Source: Xenorhabdus ishibashii (lineage in GTDB: Bacteria; Pseudomonadota; Gammaproteobacteria; Enterobacterales; Enterobacteriaceae). Taken from it: a DNA stretch of 64,000 nucleotides. Each line of letters starts with the position of its first letter. Position 1 is the first letter of the stretch. Below, piece by piece: positions 8,884 to 18,276 of this stretch. Made by a program: the position numbers and the translations under genes. Under the pieces are notes generated by a model, which had not been told where the DNA came from, did no database searches, and saw only the letters and a program-made list of their open reading frames with translations. The DNA lies in contig NZ_NJAK01000001.1 of the NCBI RefSeq assembly GCF_002632755.1, positions 124,001 to 188,000 of the forward strand. The letters are read 5' to 3'.

Positions 8884-9807
8884 TTAACGGCTATAAATCC
8901 GCTCAACGTAGCGCCCGCGACCATCACCATGTCCCAAATCCATTGAAACCAGCGCTCTTGCTTCCTGATGGCTAAAACCATTTTGTTGGTAAAACACCAG
9001 AGCATCCTGCACCCAGGCATAGCGTAAACTGTGAGGTGAATGATGACCTGTTAAACCAATCCTTGTGGTATGCGTTCGCCAATAGTTCATGGCTTGTTTG
9101 AGATCCGGTTTATCAATCAACCTGCCACTACGTTGTTCTACAATAGCGATTGCCTGCTCAACAGCCTCTTTCACCGCTGCAACATCCAATACACGGGTTT
9201 GCCGTGGTCGTCCACCTTTTGTGCCGAAGATAACATGCAGTTTCGGCTCAGGCTGCTCTAACTGTTTGCGCCAGCTTTTCAGTGAGGCACTGCATTGCAC
9301 TGCTTCCTGAGAACGTAGCCCCAGCAATCGGGCGAGTTTCAGTGTGGCAGCAAATCCGGCATCACGCTCAAGGGCTTTTTGATAAACAACCTGAAACGTA
9401 GCATCAGGGATCGCTTGTTTCGTTCCGGCGCGGCTGGTTCCACTTAATCCCAATGCCTGATTACTCAGGCGCGGCGAAGTTTCCAGCTTTTCCTTGCCTG
9501 CCATGCGGAAGATATTCCGCAGTGCGGACATTTCATTTTGCACTGTTCGCTTGGCAATCCCCTGAGATAAACGGGCATCAACGTACTGTTCTACGTGCTT
9601 GGTCTTCAAATGACCGAGACTTTTCACCTGAATATTCAGGCTCAATAACAACGCGCCTAAACGTCCGGCAATCCGAATGCGATCATGACAGGTTTTATGA
9701 CTGCCGCCGCCTTGTCGTGCAAAAAATTTTAATTCCTTCATCAATCGACTCATCAGCTTCTCCCGCGATCTATACCTGACAACATGCAATCTCTGGCGCG
9801 CGACCAT
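8884..9807 (-). CDS. Tyrosine recombinase of the island-associated 'integrase domain-containing' family
   Basis: The 307-residue protein has an N-terminal SAM-like core-binding domain (about 20-110, with HLKTKHVEQYVDARLSQGIA and TVQNEMSALRNIFR) and a C-terminal catalytic domain. Visible catalytic elements are the first Arg in LLGLRSQEAVQ, HSLRYAW (HxxR) and the terminal tyrosine in GRYVERIYSR. This matches the Phage_int_SAM_2/Integrase_1 type common in enterobacterial islands, usually without an adjacent tRNA. An internal Met (MSRLMKELKF) 18 codons in is an alternative start. It lies between the KAP gene and the type VI module, with structured element B directly upstream, and has a decayed paralogue at 4.9 kb. 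The two copies bracket the KAP gene and could have moved it. Confidence 0.85.
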   Translation of the reverse strand: MVARQRLHVVRYRSREKLMSRLMKELKFFARQGGGSHKTCHDRIRIAGRLGALLLSLNIQVKSLGHLKTKHVEQYVDARLSQGIAKRTVQNEMSALRNIFRMAGKEKLETSPRLSNQALGLSGTSRAGTKQAIPDATFQVVYQKALERDAGFAATLKLARLLGLRSQEAVQCSASLKSWRKQLEQPEPKLHVIFGTKGGRPRQTRVLDVAAVKEAVEQAIAIVEQRSGRLIDKPDLKQAMNYWRTHTTRIGLTGHHSPHSLRYAWVQDALVFYQQNGFSHQEARALVSMDLGHGDGRGRYVERIYSR

Positions 9808-9836
9808 TCTGGCAAAACAGAAAAACCTGCCTTGCC

Positions 9837-9967
9837 CTTGACGGATATCTGTGCGCCAGAGTGAACGCAGGTTGAGGTATTGCGGGGTATCGGTTGAGTA
9901 CGCGGTACTGCCGCCTGTATAAACAGGTCATCCCCACCGGCGAAAAGCCAGCCTCGATATCGTCAAG
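9837..9967. other. Branched inverted-repeat element B upstream of the recombinase
   Basis: The outer stem CTTGACGGATATC (9837-9849) / GATATCGTCAAG (9956-9967) has one bulged base. It encloses AGTAC/GTACT (9897-9909) and CCTGT/ACAGG (9914-9927), and AACCTGC (9824-9830) can pair with GCAGGTT (9867-9873) as an alternative or pseudoknot. The architecture (bulged 12-bp outer stem with internal hairpins) resembles element A at 4.7 kb, although the sequences differ. Confidence 0.5.
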
Positions 9968-9982
9968 TTCTCCTTTTTCAAT

Positions 9983-10270
9983 CTAAAAATGCAGTGTCAG
10001 ATTTACTGCGTGGTGAAGCAGGCGTGAGCCTGTCAGGGTTGTGGTGTGCTTTGGCTGCGGCGTCACTTTCAGCGGTAACCCGCAAAAAGTGACGCCTTGA
10101 GTTTTCGAACAATCAGCAAAGACTATGAAAGCGTTGAAATACCAACGGGTACAGCAAAACGCCGCCAGATTCAATGTCAAACGGTAGTCATGCGTTAATG
10201 GTTTAGCGGTAGAAAAATTGTCTGTTGAATAATTCAGACAGGGATAGAAAAAGTATGAACGGATGCGCAA
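9983..10270 (-). CDS. Possible small hypothetical protein, 95 codons
   Basis: The 95-codon frame has an ordinary amino-acid mix with several Cys and aromatic residues and no signal or membrane segment. A strong hairpin (10059-10096) lies inside it, and it sits among recombinase-associated structures. Similar short frames are often annotated next to this recombinase type, but I cannot assign a family and it may be a spurious frame over a structured element. Confidence 0.25.
   Translation of the reverse strand: MRIRSYFFYPCLNYSTDNFSTAKPLTHDYRLTLNLAAFCCTRWYFNAFIVFADCSKTQGVTFCGLPLKVTPQPKHTTTLTGSRLLHHAVNLTLHF
10059..10096. repeat. Perfect 11-bp hairpin with inner stem
   Basis: GGCGTCACTTT (10059-10069) pairs perfectly with AAAGTGACGCC (10086-10096). 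Inside it GCGG (10072-10075) pairs with CCGC (10080-10083). There is no T-run on either side, so it is more likely a recombination or structural site than a terminator. Confidence 0.7.
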
Positions 10271-10789
10271 AAGCCATCCTGTTGTTCATTGAAGATAAAC
10301 AGGATTTATGTTGATTTGAAAAGTCAGTGTATGAACCCACGTTCAACACCCTTCGGCGACAAGATAACAACACCTTTTGGGCGTATTTTTAGTTTAAGAA
10401 ACCTTCATGACCAGACAAGGGGTTTATGTCTGACAATATCTGCTTCCAAAGGTGGGCAGATGTACCGCAATGCTTGCTCTCCCTTGCAGGCTACGGGAGT
10501 TTTCATTCGCCACCCGAAGGCGATCCTGACAGGCGAGGGATCATTTTTGTAGAGAAAGATATTAACGGTCAGACAGGCGAGAGTCAAACCATTAAGGATT
10601 CCTGCCAGCCTGATTTTTGCCTGAATTACCGTGCATATGCCGATGATCCCCCTATATTCTGCCAGCACCAGCCAAAAACTGGATTTAATTCGTTAATTAA
10701 TTTGATTGATTAATGTGTAGAATAAATGTGCTTTTCTGTTCAGCTATGCATTTTATCTCGCTGAGATTCAGCATGATACTGAAGCCTAA
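10271..10789. other. Region of overlapping short frames, no confident gene
   Basis: Three overlapping frames of 87-95 codons (10289-10552 plus, 10426-10713 plus, 10405-10668 minus) compete over the same DNA and none has a clear ribosome binding site or a family I can name. The sequence resembles phage-satellite intergenic DNA rather than a gene. The last 80 bp should hold the promoter of the type VI cargo operon. Confidence 0.4.
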
Positions 10790-10813
10790 TTGATAAAACA
10801 CAAGTTAAATTCA

Positions 10814-12571
10814 ATGAAAAACAACAAAGAATCGCTTTATCTAAAAGAGCGCGCTTACCTGAGAGAGCTGGCTGAGCACATCGCGAAAGAGTCACCGCAT
10901 CTGGCTGAGTTTCTGGTTTCCTCTCATGACCCTGATATTGCCCGTGTTTTCGAAGCCTTTGCGTTTTTGATTGCCAATCTGCGGGACAAGCTGGAGGATA
11001 ATTTGCCCGAAATTGTTCACGGCATTCTCTCCCGTATCTGGCCGTTAGCCCTGTCTCCTATTCCACCGACGACGATAGTACAGTTTACGCCCACGGATGA
11101 TGAACATCAGGGCACTGCCGAGATCCCGATCAGTACATCGGTGTCAGCCAGCCTTAACGGGCAGTTGATCAACTTTAAAACCTGCCGTCCTTTGCATATT
11201 GAACCGTTGATTGTCCAGGAGCGCGCAGTCAGGAAAACCGGCACTCACAGTGAAATTATTCTGACCCTGTGCCAGACCGGCACGGCATCCCCGGTCTGGC
11301 AAAGCGGAGCCTTATCTTTTTTCCTTGGCACTGACACCGAAAAGGCCGCCCAGCTCAGCCTGTGGCTGGATCAACATATTTGTGAAGTCAGCCTGAACAC
11401 GCAGGGCAAGCAGCGAAAGCTGCGCGGTTTTCCTTATGGCTGGCATGATCTGCTTGATAGTCCGGTGCTGCCTGTGCCCAAAAATACGTATTCCGGCCTG
11501 CAACCGCTGGTGGAATATTATGCACTATCCCAACTGTATAACTTTGTCACGCTGGATATCAGCAGCAGTTGCGCAAAAGTCCCGCTGAATGACGATGGCA
11601 CGTTTGAGCTGATTTTGCGTTTCGGGGGCGAATTGCCGCTGGAGGATGTCGAGGGGGCATTTTTGTTGGGTTGTGTGCCGGCGATCCATCTGGAAAACCA
11701 GGCCAGCCCACCTGTCCGGTTGGAAGCCGGTAATCACCGCTATCCGCTGCCATTGGGCGGATCGGTGTGCTTGTACCGGCTGCGGGAGGTTCAGGTGGTG
11801 GTGCAGCCCGAAGACAGTGAGCAGCGTGGCACGCCTTATCACTGGCTGCCGATTGAGCAGTTTGTTCCCGCAGGGCGTTTTTTCGATGATGATGCACAGC
11901 CCGACACGTTTTACTACCAGCTCCAGACCGAGCAGGATTTTCTGGGCAGGATCCAACATCGGCTGTGTTTTTTTGATTTGACCGGTAAACCGGCAAACAA
12001 CTTACCTGCCATTGAGGTTTCGTGTTATTTCACTGGCTACCATGAACAGGCGCTGGGATTAACGCAAGATACTATTACCGTGACGCAAGAAAATTCGCCG
12101 TCTCATCTCAGCGTCCACAATATCACGCCGGTCACCACTGATTATCCGCCATTGTTACAGGAAAATAACGGCTGGCCGCTGCTTTCCTGTCTTTCCAGCC
12201 CACCGATGATGCTGTTTGCCACCGACAGCCTGAAACAGTTTCTCCGGTTGTTTGACCCGTATGCTGACACGCATCGCCCCTTGAGCCGCCAGTTCCGCCA
12301 ACACATTGACGGCATTGTACAGGTGGAAGAGCGTCTGACTGACCGGATGCGGCGGGGGCGCCCCATTCGCGGGCATTTACTCTCACTGACGCTGAACCCT
12401 GATTGTTATCGTAATCAGGGAGAAATGTATCGCTTCTGCCGGTTAATCAATCAGGCGCTGGCTTGTTTTATCACCCAATCTTCGTTTGTCATGCTGGAGA
12501 TTTTTACGCCGGACAACAGTGAAGTGCTATGGCAGTTCTGGCATGTCGATGGATTACGCCCGGCCATGTAA
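10814..12571 (+). CDS. tssF: Type VI secretion baseplate protein TssF
   Basis: The sequence opens with YLKERAYLRELAEHIAKESPHLAEFL and continues with DPDIARVFEAFAFLIANLRDKLEDNLPEIVHGIL, the conserved N-terminal signature of TssF (ImpG/VasA). The length of about 585 residues is normal. TssF assembles with TssG, TssK and TssE into the baseplate wedge that carries the VgrG spike. The ATG at 10814 is chosen because it places the conserved block at the usual distance; a TTG at 10790 is possible. No tssE, tssG or tssK is adjacent, so this is an orphan copy on a cargo module, presumably serving a main type VI cluster elsewhere. vgrG follows after 33 bp. Confidence 0.9.
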   Translation: MKNNKESLYLKERAYLRELAEHIAKESPHLAEFLVSSHDPDIARVFEAFAFLIANLRDKLEDNLPEIVHGILSRIWPLALSPIPPTTIVQFTPTDDEHQGTAEIPISTSVSASLNGQLINFKTCRPLHIEPLIVQERAVRKTGTHSEIILTLCQTGTASPVWQSGALSFFLGTDTEKAAQLSLWLDQHICEVSLNTQGKQRKLRGFPYGWHDLLDSPVLPVPKNTYSGLQPLVEYYALSQLYNFVTLDISSSCAKVPLNDDGTFELILRFGGELPLEDVEGAFLLGCVPAIHLENQASPPVRLEAGNHRYPLPLGGSVCLYRLREVQVVVQPEDSEQRGTPYHWLPIEQFVPAGRFFDDDAQPDTFYYQLQTEQDFLGRIQHRLCFFDLTGKPANNLPAIEVSCYFTGYHEQALGLTQDTITVTQENSPSHLSVHNITPVTTDYPPLLQENNGWPLLSCLSSPPMMLFATDSLKQFLRLFDPYADTHRPLSRQFRQHIDGIVQVEERLTDRMRRGRPIRGHLLSLTLNPDCYRNQGEMYRFCRLINQALACFITQSSFVMLEIFTPDNSEVLWQFWHVDGLRPAM

Positions 12572-12604
12572 GGCATGCATGTCATAACCGATAAGGAATA
12601 AAAA

Positions 12605-14605
12605 ATGAAAAGTGGATTACGTTTTACCTGCCGTATCGCGGGTGTGCCGGAAGACACCTTTGCGGTTGGCGAATTTTCTCTACAGGAAGGATTATCCGAA
12701 CTCTTTACCCTGAACATGACACTGGTCAGAACGGGCAACCCGAATCCGTTTAAACCACAGGTGGAGATTGATTTGGCCTCTCTGCTGATGCAGGAAGCGG
12801 TGTTGCAGATTTTTTATGGTGAAACGGAGCAACGCAAAATCACCGGCATCATCTCCCATGCGGACTGGGTGGGCACCGATGGTAATAAGACAATCTATTC
12901 CGTCACCGTCCGCCCTGCCTGCTGGCGGCTGACGCTCAATCAGGACAGCCGGATTTATCATCAGCAAAATGTGCCGGCCATTTTAAACAGCCTGCTGAAA
13001 AAACATCGGGTGAAAGCCGATTCGAAACTCTACGATGTGCATCAGGAGCGGGAATATGTGACCCAGAAACGGGAATCCGATTATGCATTTTTCAGCCGGT
13101 TAGCCGCGGAAGAAGGTATCAGTTTCTGGTTTGAGGATGAAACGCTGTTTTTCAGTGACAGCCATCTGGGTATGACCGCTGGCTTGCCGCTGCAATACCA
13201 GCCCCAGCCGGAAACCGCGCATGGGGTAGATACGATTTATCAGGTACGGTTAGGCGTCGGCATGAGTCCGCAGCGCAGTTTGCACAAAGATTTCAACCCG
13301 GAAAACCCGCGCTATCACCTCTCCCATATGCACAGCAGCGAAGGTTTCCGCGATTTTGGTAGCCAGACCCCCTATACCGTGTTTGAAAGTTACGGGCGTT
13401 TTCAGAAAGATGCGGCCGCCAAACCGTTTTTAAAATACCGGCAGGAAGCGCTGGATAACCAGAAGCAGACCGGCAGCGGTAGCAGTAACTGCATCAAACT
13501 GATGCCAGGTAAAATTTTCGAGATAAAAAATCATCCCCATAAACTGCTTAATGTTCGCTGGCAGGTGGTCGGTATCAGCCATCACGGTCGCTGCCCGCAG
13601 GCATTGGGAAATGATGCCGGTGAAGGCACCACGCTTTCCAACCAGTTCAGTTTTATTTCCGGTCTGGATGATTATCGTCCGCCTTTCCACTACAAGCCTC
13701 TGGCAGATGGCGATGAAACTGCCATCGTGGTCGGTCCGGAAGGTGAGGAAATCTTCGTTAATAAAGACGGAGCGATTAAAGTCCATTTTCACTGGAACCG
13801 CTATGACCCACCGGATGATGGTGCCTCGTGCTGGGTGCGCGTAGCTCAGGGCTGGAATGGTAACGGCTTTGGTTTTATGGCGATACCCCGTATCGGGCAG
13901 GAGGTGATTATCTCTTACCTGAACGGCGATATCGACCGCCCCATCGTCACCGGCTGTGTCTATAACGGCCTGAACCGCCCACCACTGGATTTGCCGGCTC
14001 AAAAAACTCGTACCACGTTTAAAACCAAAACCCACAAAGGCAAAGGATTTAACGAACTGCGCTTTGAGGATGCGAAAGACAGCGAAGAAATCTATTTTCA
14101 CGGCCAGAAAGACCTGACTGCCCATATCGAAAACGATGCCTACTGGCATATCAAACATGACCAGAAGAGCCGCATCGATAACAACCGTTACCACGATATC
14201 CGCGCCGATGACCATCATCAGGTCGCCGGTTCGCGCAAAATCACCACCGAAGGGGATGTCTCCCACCGGATTGCCGGCAGCCAGCATATCCAGACCGGCG
14301 ACGCGACTGTGATTGACAGCGGACAGGAAATCCATCTGAAAAGCGGCGGCAAAGTGGTGCTGGAAGCGGCAGCCGAAATCACCCTGAAAGTGGGCGGCAG
14401 TTTTCTGAAAGTCACACCGGGCGGCATTCTCTGCTCACCGATTAATGTTGGACAAGGTTCAGGCGGCAATGGACGCGGGCTGGCACTGCAACTGCCGGAA
14501 GGTGTCGAGCCGTTGCCGATGGTGGAATTTCCGGCTCATCCATACTGCCCATTACTGGCTCAGCAGGATGTCAGTCCGGTGATTAAACCCGCCAAAAAGG
14601 AATAA
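12605..14605 (+). CDS. vgrG: Type VI secretion spike protein VgrG (TssI)
   Basis: The 666-residue protein has the gp27-like N-terminal part (LTRTGNPNP-type, FSRLAAEEGISFWFE, YQPQPE), the gp5-like OB domain with HFHWNRYDPPDDGASCWVRVAQ and the typical GFMAIPRIGQEVIISYLNGDIDRP, followed by repeats forming the beta-prism needle (about 490-630). No extra catalytic domain follows the needle, so it is a structural spike that delivers separate effectors. It forms the trimeric tip that carries the PAAR protein and the lipase through the DUF4123 adaptor encoded directly downstream. Spacing to the adaptor gene is 5 bp, so they are co-transcribed. Confidence 0.95.
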   Translation: MKSGLRFTCRIAGVPEDTFAVGEFSLQEGLSELFTLNMTLVRTGNPNPFKPQVEIDLASLLMQEAVLQIFYGETEQRKITGIISHADWVGTDGNKTIYSVTVRPACWRLTLNQDSRIYHQQNVPAILNSLLKKHRVKADSKLYDVHQEREYVTQKRESDYAFFSRLAAEEGISFWFEDETLFFSDSHLGMTAGLPLQYQPQPETAHGVDTIYQVRLGVGMSPQRSLHKDFNPENPRYHLSHMHSSEGFRDFGSQTPYTVFESYGRFQKDAAAKPFLKYRQEALDNQKQTGSGSSNCIKLMPGKIFEIKNHPHKLLNVRWQVVGISHHGRCPQALGNDAGEGTTLSNQFSFISGLDDYRPPFHYKPLADGDETAIVVGPEGEEIFVNKDGAIKVHFHWNRYDPPDDGASCWVRVAQGWNGNGFGFMAIPRIGQEVIISYLNGDIDRPIVTGCVYNGLNRPPLDLPAQKTRTTFKTKTHKGKGFNELRFEDAKDSEEIYFHGQKDLTAHIENDAYWHIKHDQKSRIDNNRYHDIRADDHHQVAGSRKITTEGDVSHRIAGSQHIQTGDATVIDSGQEIHLKSGGKVVLEAAAEITLKVGGSFLKVTPGGILCSPINVGQGSGGNGRGLALQLPEGVEPLPMVEFPAHPYCPLLAQQDVSPVIKPAKKE

Positions 14606-14610
14606 TCATA

Positions 14611-15411
14611 ATGACGGAAGAGACGATGACAGAAACTACAACAAGCTGGCAGGCATGGCTGAATAAACCCAATGATGCCCCGGTATTCTTTATTCTCAAT
14701 TCTCTGGCGCAACCCAACCCGATCGATCAGTTTTATCGCAATGATTGGGTCGAACAAGCATTTCCGCTCTACAGTGGTACACCAATGCACAAGATGTTGA
14801 AACAAAGCCCATGGCTGGTACAGGCAAAAAGCCACGGGTTATTCCAGATAGGGGAAATACTAGATCGCCACGCACTCAGTGATAACAGTTGGGGCTGGGC
14901 GTACCGCAGCACTATGTCGTGGCAGAAGCAGCTTGTTCACTGGCAACACCGCCAGTTAGTGATGATGAATGGCGAACAGGTGCTGTTTCGCATCATGGAC
15001 GCCCGCGTTTTCGGTGCGATGGTGCCCGCTTTCACGGTCAGCGACTGGTCCCTGATGTTATCACCGGTGACAGAACTGATGATCGACACACCACAGCCGA
15101 TGTGGTTTTGCCGTCCCGAAGCCTGTGGTGAAAGTAACAGTAAAATCCCGTTTACCCTGGGTGAACACCTGCTGACAGTCTGGCTGCGATCCCCTTACGG
15201 TCTGAAAGTGTTAAGTAGTTCACTTTATGATGATTTATGGGAAAACCACGGTGAAATGGCGAAACAACTGGATCAGCCTGTGGGTAGTCTGGAACTACGA
15301 ATAGAACAGTGGTTGCAGCAAAGAATTGAAGCGGGTCAATACGTTGAGAAAATCTCTGGTCAGGATTATCTGTTGGCGATGGTACAAGAAAAAGAACAGG
15401 AGAAAGATTGA
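14611..15411 (+). CDS. DUF4123 type VI effector adaptor (Tap/Tec)
   Basis: The 266-residue protein matches the DUF4123 family: an N-terminal block with FFILNSLAQPNPIDQFY and FPLYSGTPM, then SPWLVQAKSH, then SWGWAYRSTMSWQKQLVHWQHRQLV and FRIMDARVFGAMVP. Members are chaperone-like adaptors that load a specific effector on the cognate VgrG and are not themselves secreted. Its position between vgrG and the lipase gene is the standard order and indicates that the lipase is its client. The stop codon overlaps the next start (TGATG), so the two are translationally coupled. Confidence 0.9.
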   Translation: MTEETMTETTTSWQAWLNKPNDAPVFFILNSLAQPNPIDQFYRNDWVEQAFPLYSGTPMHKMLKQSPWLVQAKSHGLFQIGEILDRHALSDNSWGWAYRSTMSWQKQLVHWQHRQLVMMNGEQVLFRIMDARVFGAMVPAFTVSDWSLMLSPVTELMIDTPQPMWFCRPEACGESNSKIPFTLGEHLLTVWLRSPYGLKVLSSSLYDDLWENHGEMAKQLDQPVGSLELRIEQWLQQRIEAGQYVEKISGQDYLLAMVQEKEQEKD

Positions 15412-17339
15412 TGAGTAATGCAAATTCGATTTATTGTCATGATTGTCAGGCCATGTTAAAGAACAAAATAGAAATTCAGCTTGTCGATGAACATCATAAA
15501 CCCATAGCCAATATGCCCTATACATTAAAAAATAGAAAAATCACGCGTAAAGGAACAACAGACGGAAATGGTATGATCCGGGAAGAACAATTATTGGCTT
15601 CCCCTTTACGTTTATTTCTTAGTGGGCAAGAACTTGCCGATGAAATGGAAAAACGCCCACTGAGAACGAAGCGTAACAGTGAATACACTCGCTCTACCGA
15701 AGCCATGAAAGCCATTTCACCTGTTTTTAAAGAAAGTCAGGAATCAGGTCACCAATATCGTTATGCAAAAATTGGAGAATTAGTTGATAAATTTCCCGTT
15801 ATTGAAAAATGGAAAGGAGAAAAGCCTCTTCCAAGTTACCATTTTCCTGATAGTGAACCACGAGGTCTTGAAGTTTATCCATCATATGTCGATGAATATC
15901 GCTATGTTATTGAAGTGTGTCCATTTAGGGCATGGTCTTTGTTGTTGCATCATCAAAAAGATTATTCACTGGTTAATGCCTATAATCTCTCACTCATGAG
16001 CATATTAACCTATTCTAACGATGATGAAAGCTATCTCGGTTCAGTAACTCACTTTTTTAGTAAACAGCTACTTGATTTGTCACGCTCACCTTATCGGATC
16101 AACGACCAGTCTTTTTCCCCTATTGTTTATGATGTCCCATTTAGCGAACGTTATACAGAAATAGTATTCGTTGATTCAAAAAAACAAACAATTCCTAAAG
16201 GAGATACTCAACTTTTTTATGTGGTAAATAAGAAAGAAATTATCATTGGATGGCGTGGTACTGAAAGTGGAACAGATGCTATAACAGATTTAACATTCCA
16301 GCCACTAGAGCTAGGCTGTACTCCCAAAGGAATATGTAGTGGTTTTATCGAAAATGGGAAAATACATAAAGGTTTTTGGGAAGGTTTTCATCTTATAAAT
16401 CAATCAAAGGTTCTACAGCTTGATAAGACAATAGGTATATTTGATCATATTATTAAATTAGTGAAGGGAAGAAAATTATTTGTCTGTGGCCATAGTTTAG
16501 GTGGTGCGCTTGCTTTAATTCATAGCGCACAACTAAAAGCACATAATCCTTGCCTTTATACTTACGGTATGCCACGTACATTCACCCAAATGGCGGTTCA
16601 AGAGCTTGCTGATATTACTCACTACCGCCATGTCAATGAAAATGATACTGTTCCTTCTGTACCCTTCAACAAGGATATGGATAATATTGCATTTCAAATA
16701 GGCACTACTCCTTCTGGCATCTTAATTGAATTATTCGATAGCCCTATTGCGGAAGAAGCCTCAAAATGGTATCCATCGATTTTGGCAGGAAGACTTGTTG
16801 CAAAAGGTTTTAAATTATTTAGCAAAAATGATGATCCTTTTTTACACCATGGCAAGTTAGTTTATTTTTATGTTTCGTCTTATTTAGAATCAAAACCTAA
16901 ACTGTACTTACTACCATCACTAAATGAAAAAACTCAAAAAGACACTGTCGAATTTATCGAGCAACAAGCACAGTCGAAAATAGATCAGTTTAGGCAGCAA
17001 GAAATAAGTTCTTTATACCCATATAATAATGAAAACTCTATTGATAAAGGAGGATTAGGAGCTCTAGATCATAGTAGTACCTTATACTCAAAGTATATTG
17101 ATCAAAGATTAAGGGAATTATGCGCCCTTCCCCTAGATAGAAAAACTCAAAGGCCTCATGAAGATTTATCATTTTTAGAAAGTGAACCAACCTCCATTCG
17201 GGCAATGTTGGATAGAAAAAAGATTAGAAAACACTATTTTTTAATGGAGATAGATAATCAGCTAGCAAGTACGCTAGAAGTTACTCGAAATGATAAAATA
17301 GGCTTAGTAGCCTTGCAACGTTATTTTGAAAAACGATAA
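15411..17339 (+). CDS. Type VI lipase effector (class 3 lipase fold, Tle-like)
   Basis: The 642-residue protein contains the serine-esterase motif GHSLGGALALIH (nucleophile Ser near residue 363) within a class 3 lipase domain (about 210-430). A likely catalytic Asp is in VNENDTVPSVP and a likely His is in LHHGKLVYF. The N-terminal 80 residues (HDCQAMLKNKIEIQLVDEHHKP, TTDGNGMI) look like a small beta-domain often seen on type VI effectors, probably for docking to VgrG or adaptor. The expected role is hydrolysis of phospholipids of rival cells. It is encoded right after its adaptor and before a lipoprotein immunity candidate. It is clearly AT-richer than vgrG and the adaptor, which indicates separate acquisition of the toxin cargo. 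Confidence 0.85.
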   Translation: MSNANSIYCHDCQAMLKNKIEIQLVDEHHKPIANMPYTLKNRKITRKGTTDGNGMIREEQLLASPLRLFLSGQELADEMEKRPLRTKRNSEYTRSTEAMKAISPVFKESQESGHQYRYAKIGELVDKFPVIEKWKGEKPLPSYHFPDSEPRGLEVYPSYVDEYRYVIEVCPFRAWSLLLHHQKDYSLVNAYNLSLMSILTYSNDDESYLGSVTHFFSKQLLDLSRSPYRINDQSFSPIVYDVPFSERYTEIVFVDSKKQTIPKGDTQLFYVVNKKEIIIGWRGTESGTDAITDLTFQPLELGCTPKGICSGFIENGKIHKGFWEGFHLINQSKVLQLDKTIGIFDHIIKLVKGRKLFVCGHSLGGALALIHSAQLKAHNPCLYTYGMPRTFTQMAVQELADITHYRHVNENDTVPSVPFNKDMDNIAFQIGTTPSGILIELFDSPIAEEASKWYPSILAGRLVAKGFKLFSKNDDPFLHHGKLVYFYVSSYLESKPKLYLLPSLNEKTQKDTVEFIEQQAQSKIDQFRQQEISSLYPYNNENSIDKGGLGALDHSSTLYSKYIDQRLRELCALPLDRKTQRPHEDLSFLESEPTSIRAMLDRKKIRKHYFLMEIDNQLASTLEVTRNDKIGLVALQRYFEKR

Positions 17340-17361
17340 AAAATGATGAGGGCTCATAGAA

Positions 17362-18156
17362 ATGGCAATAAAATTTATGCCACTAACATTATTACCGCTA
17401 ACTCTATGTTTGACAGGGTGTGACTTTTTATCGAGTATAATCTCGGAATCTTGGCATTCTTATAGAAATAATGCTAACCCATTCTTTCCACCCCGGGAAA
17501 ATAAATGGATAACGGTTGAAGGCATTGCTCCACCAAATACCAAACCGAGCTTAAGAGGAGGTTATACCTCAGTTAAATGTCTTTCTGCTCATCATACCGC
17601 GGGTGGTACTCTTTATCATGAACCTAATCATCATTGGAACAAATTTAATATATTAGTTGATCCAAAGACAGGTTACTTTAAGGAGAAAATACCTTCATAT
17701 GGAGGTGGATGGTGTCAATGGAGAATCGATACTATTACAATATCTCTTTCGTATATAAATGTTGAACATATAATGAAAAAAGCTATTCCCTACACTGGAA
17801 CTGGTATAAAGGTGTTTATTAATGGAGCAAAAAAACCTGAAAGTATGAAGGAAATGCTAAATACGATTGATTATCGACCAACTATTTACCCTTTTTTAAG
17901 AAAAGATTACGATATTCCTAACCAAATAGGTTTGTATGGTAAATCTGGTGGATTAACATATTTTGGGTTAAGGCTCATAGATGGAAACGAGTGGAAAATC
18001 ACTTATAAACCTATTTTAGATGAAACTAAAATGCCCAAGATCATTATTCCTGCTGGTGACGAACCATCCAGAGTTGAATATCCAGATGGTAAGGTTGATT
18101 CGGATAGGGATTCCATTGATTATTGGAAAATAAATAATACATCACAATGGGAATAG
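17362..18156 (+). CDS. Lipoprotein, probable immunity to the lipase effector
   Basis: The 264-residue protein starts with a signal peptide ending in a lipobox LTGC (Cys near residue 19), so it is an envelope lipoprotein with a periplasmic domain. That domain contains GGGWCQWRIDTITISLSY and no enzyme motif I know. Immunity proteins for phospholipase-type type VI effectors are usually periplasmic lipoproteins encoded directly downstream, and this gene starts 22 bp after the lipase and shares its low GC content. The immunity role is inferred from position and localisation only. Confidence 0.75.
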   Translation: MAIKFMPLTLLPLTLCLTGCDFLSSIISESWHSYRNNANPFFPPRENKWITVEGIAPPNTKPSLRGGYTSVKCLSAHHTAGGTLYHEPNHHWNKFNILVDPKTGYFKEKIPSYGGGWCQWRIDTITISLSYINVEHIMKKAIPYTGTGIKVFINGAKKPESMKEMLNTIDYRPTIYPFLRKDYDIPNQIGLYGKSGGLTYFGLRLIDGNEWKITYKPILDETKMPKIIIPAGDEPSRVEYPDGKVDSDRDSIDYWKINNTSQWE

Positions 18157-18276
18157 TTATAAATATTTATTAAAACCACCTCAAGATCAGAACCTCCTAT
18201 GATTTATTTAGAGTTACTGATCTGGTGGCTGATATCAATCATTGATAACCGAATGTTTCAGGTATAAGGTTAAAAT

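Noticed and set aside
13430-14335. 301-codon minus-strand frame inside vgrG
   Set aside because: It is entirely antisense to a clear vgrG gene in GC-rich DNA, where stop-free antisense frames are common.
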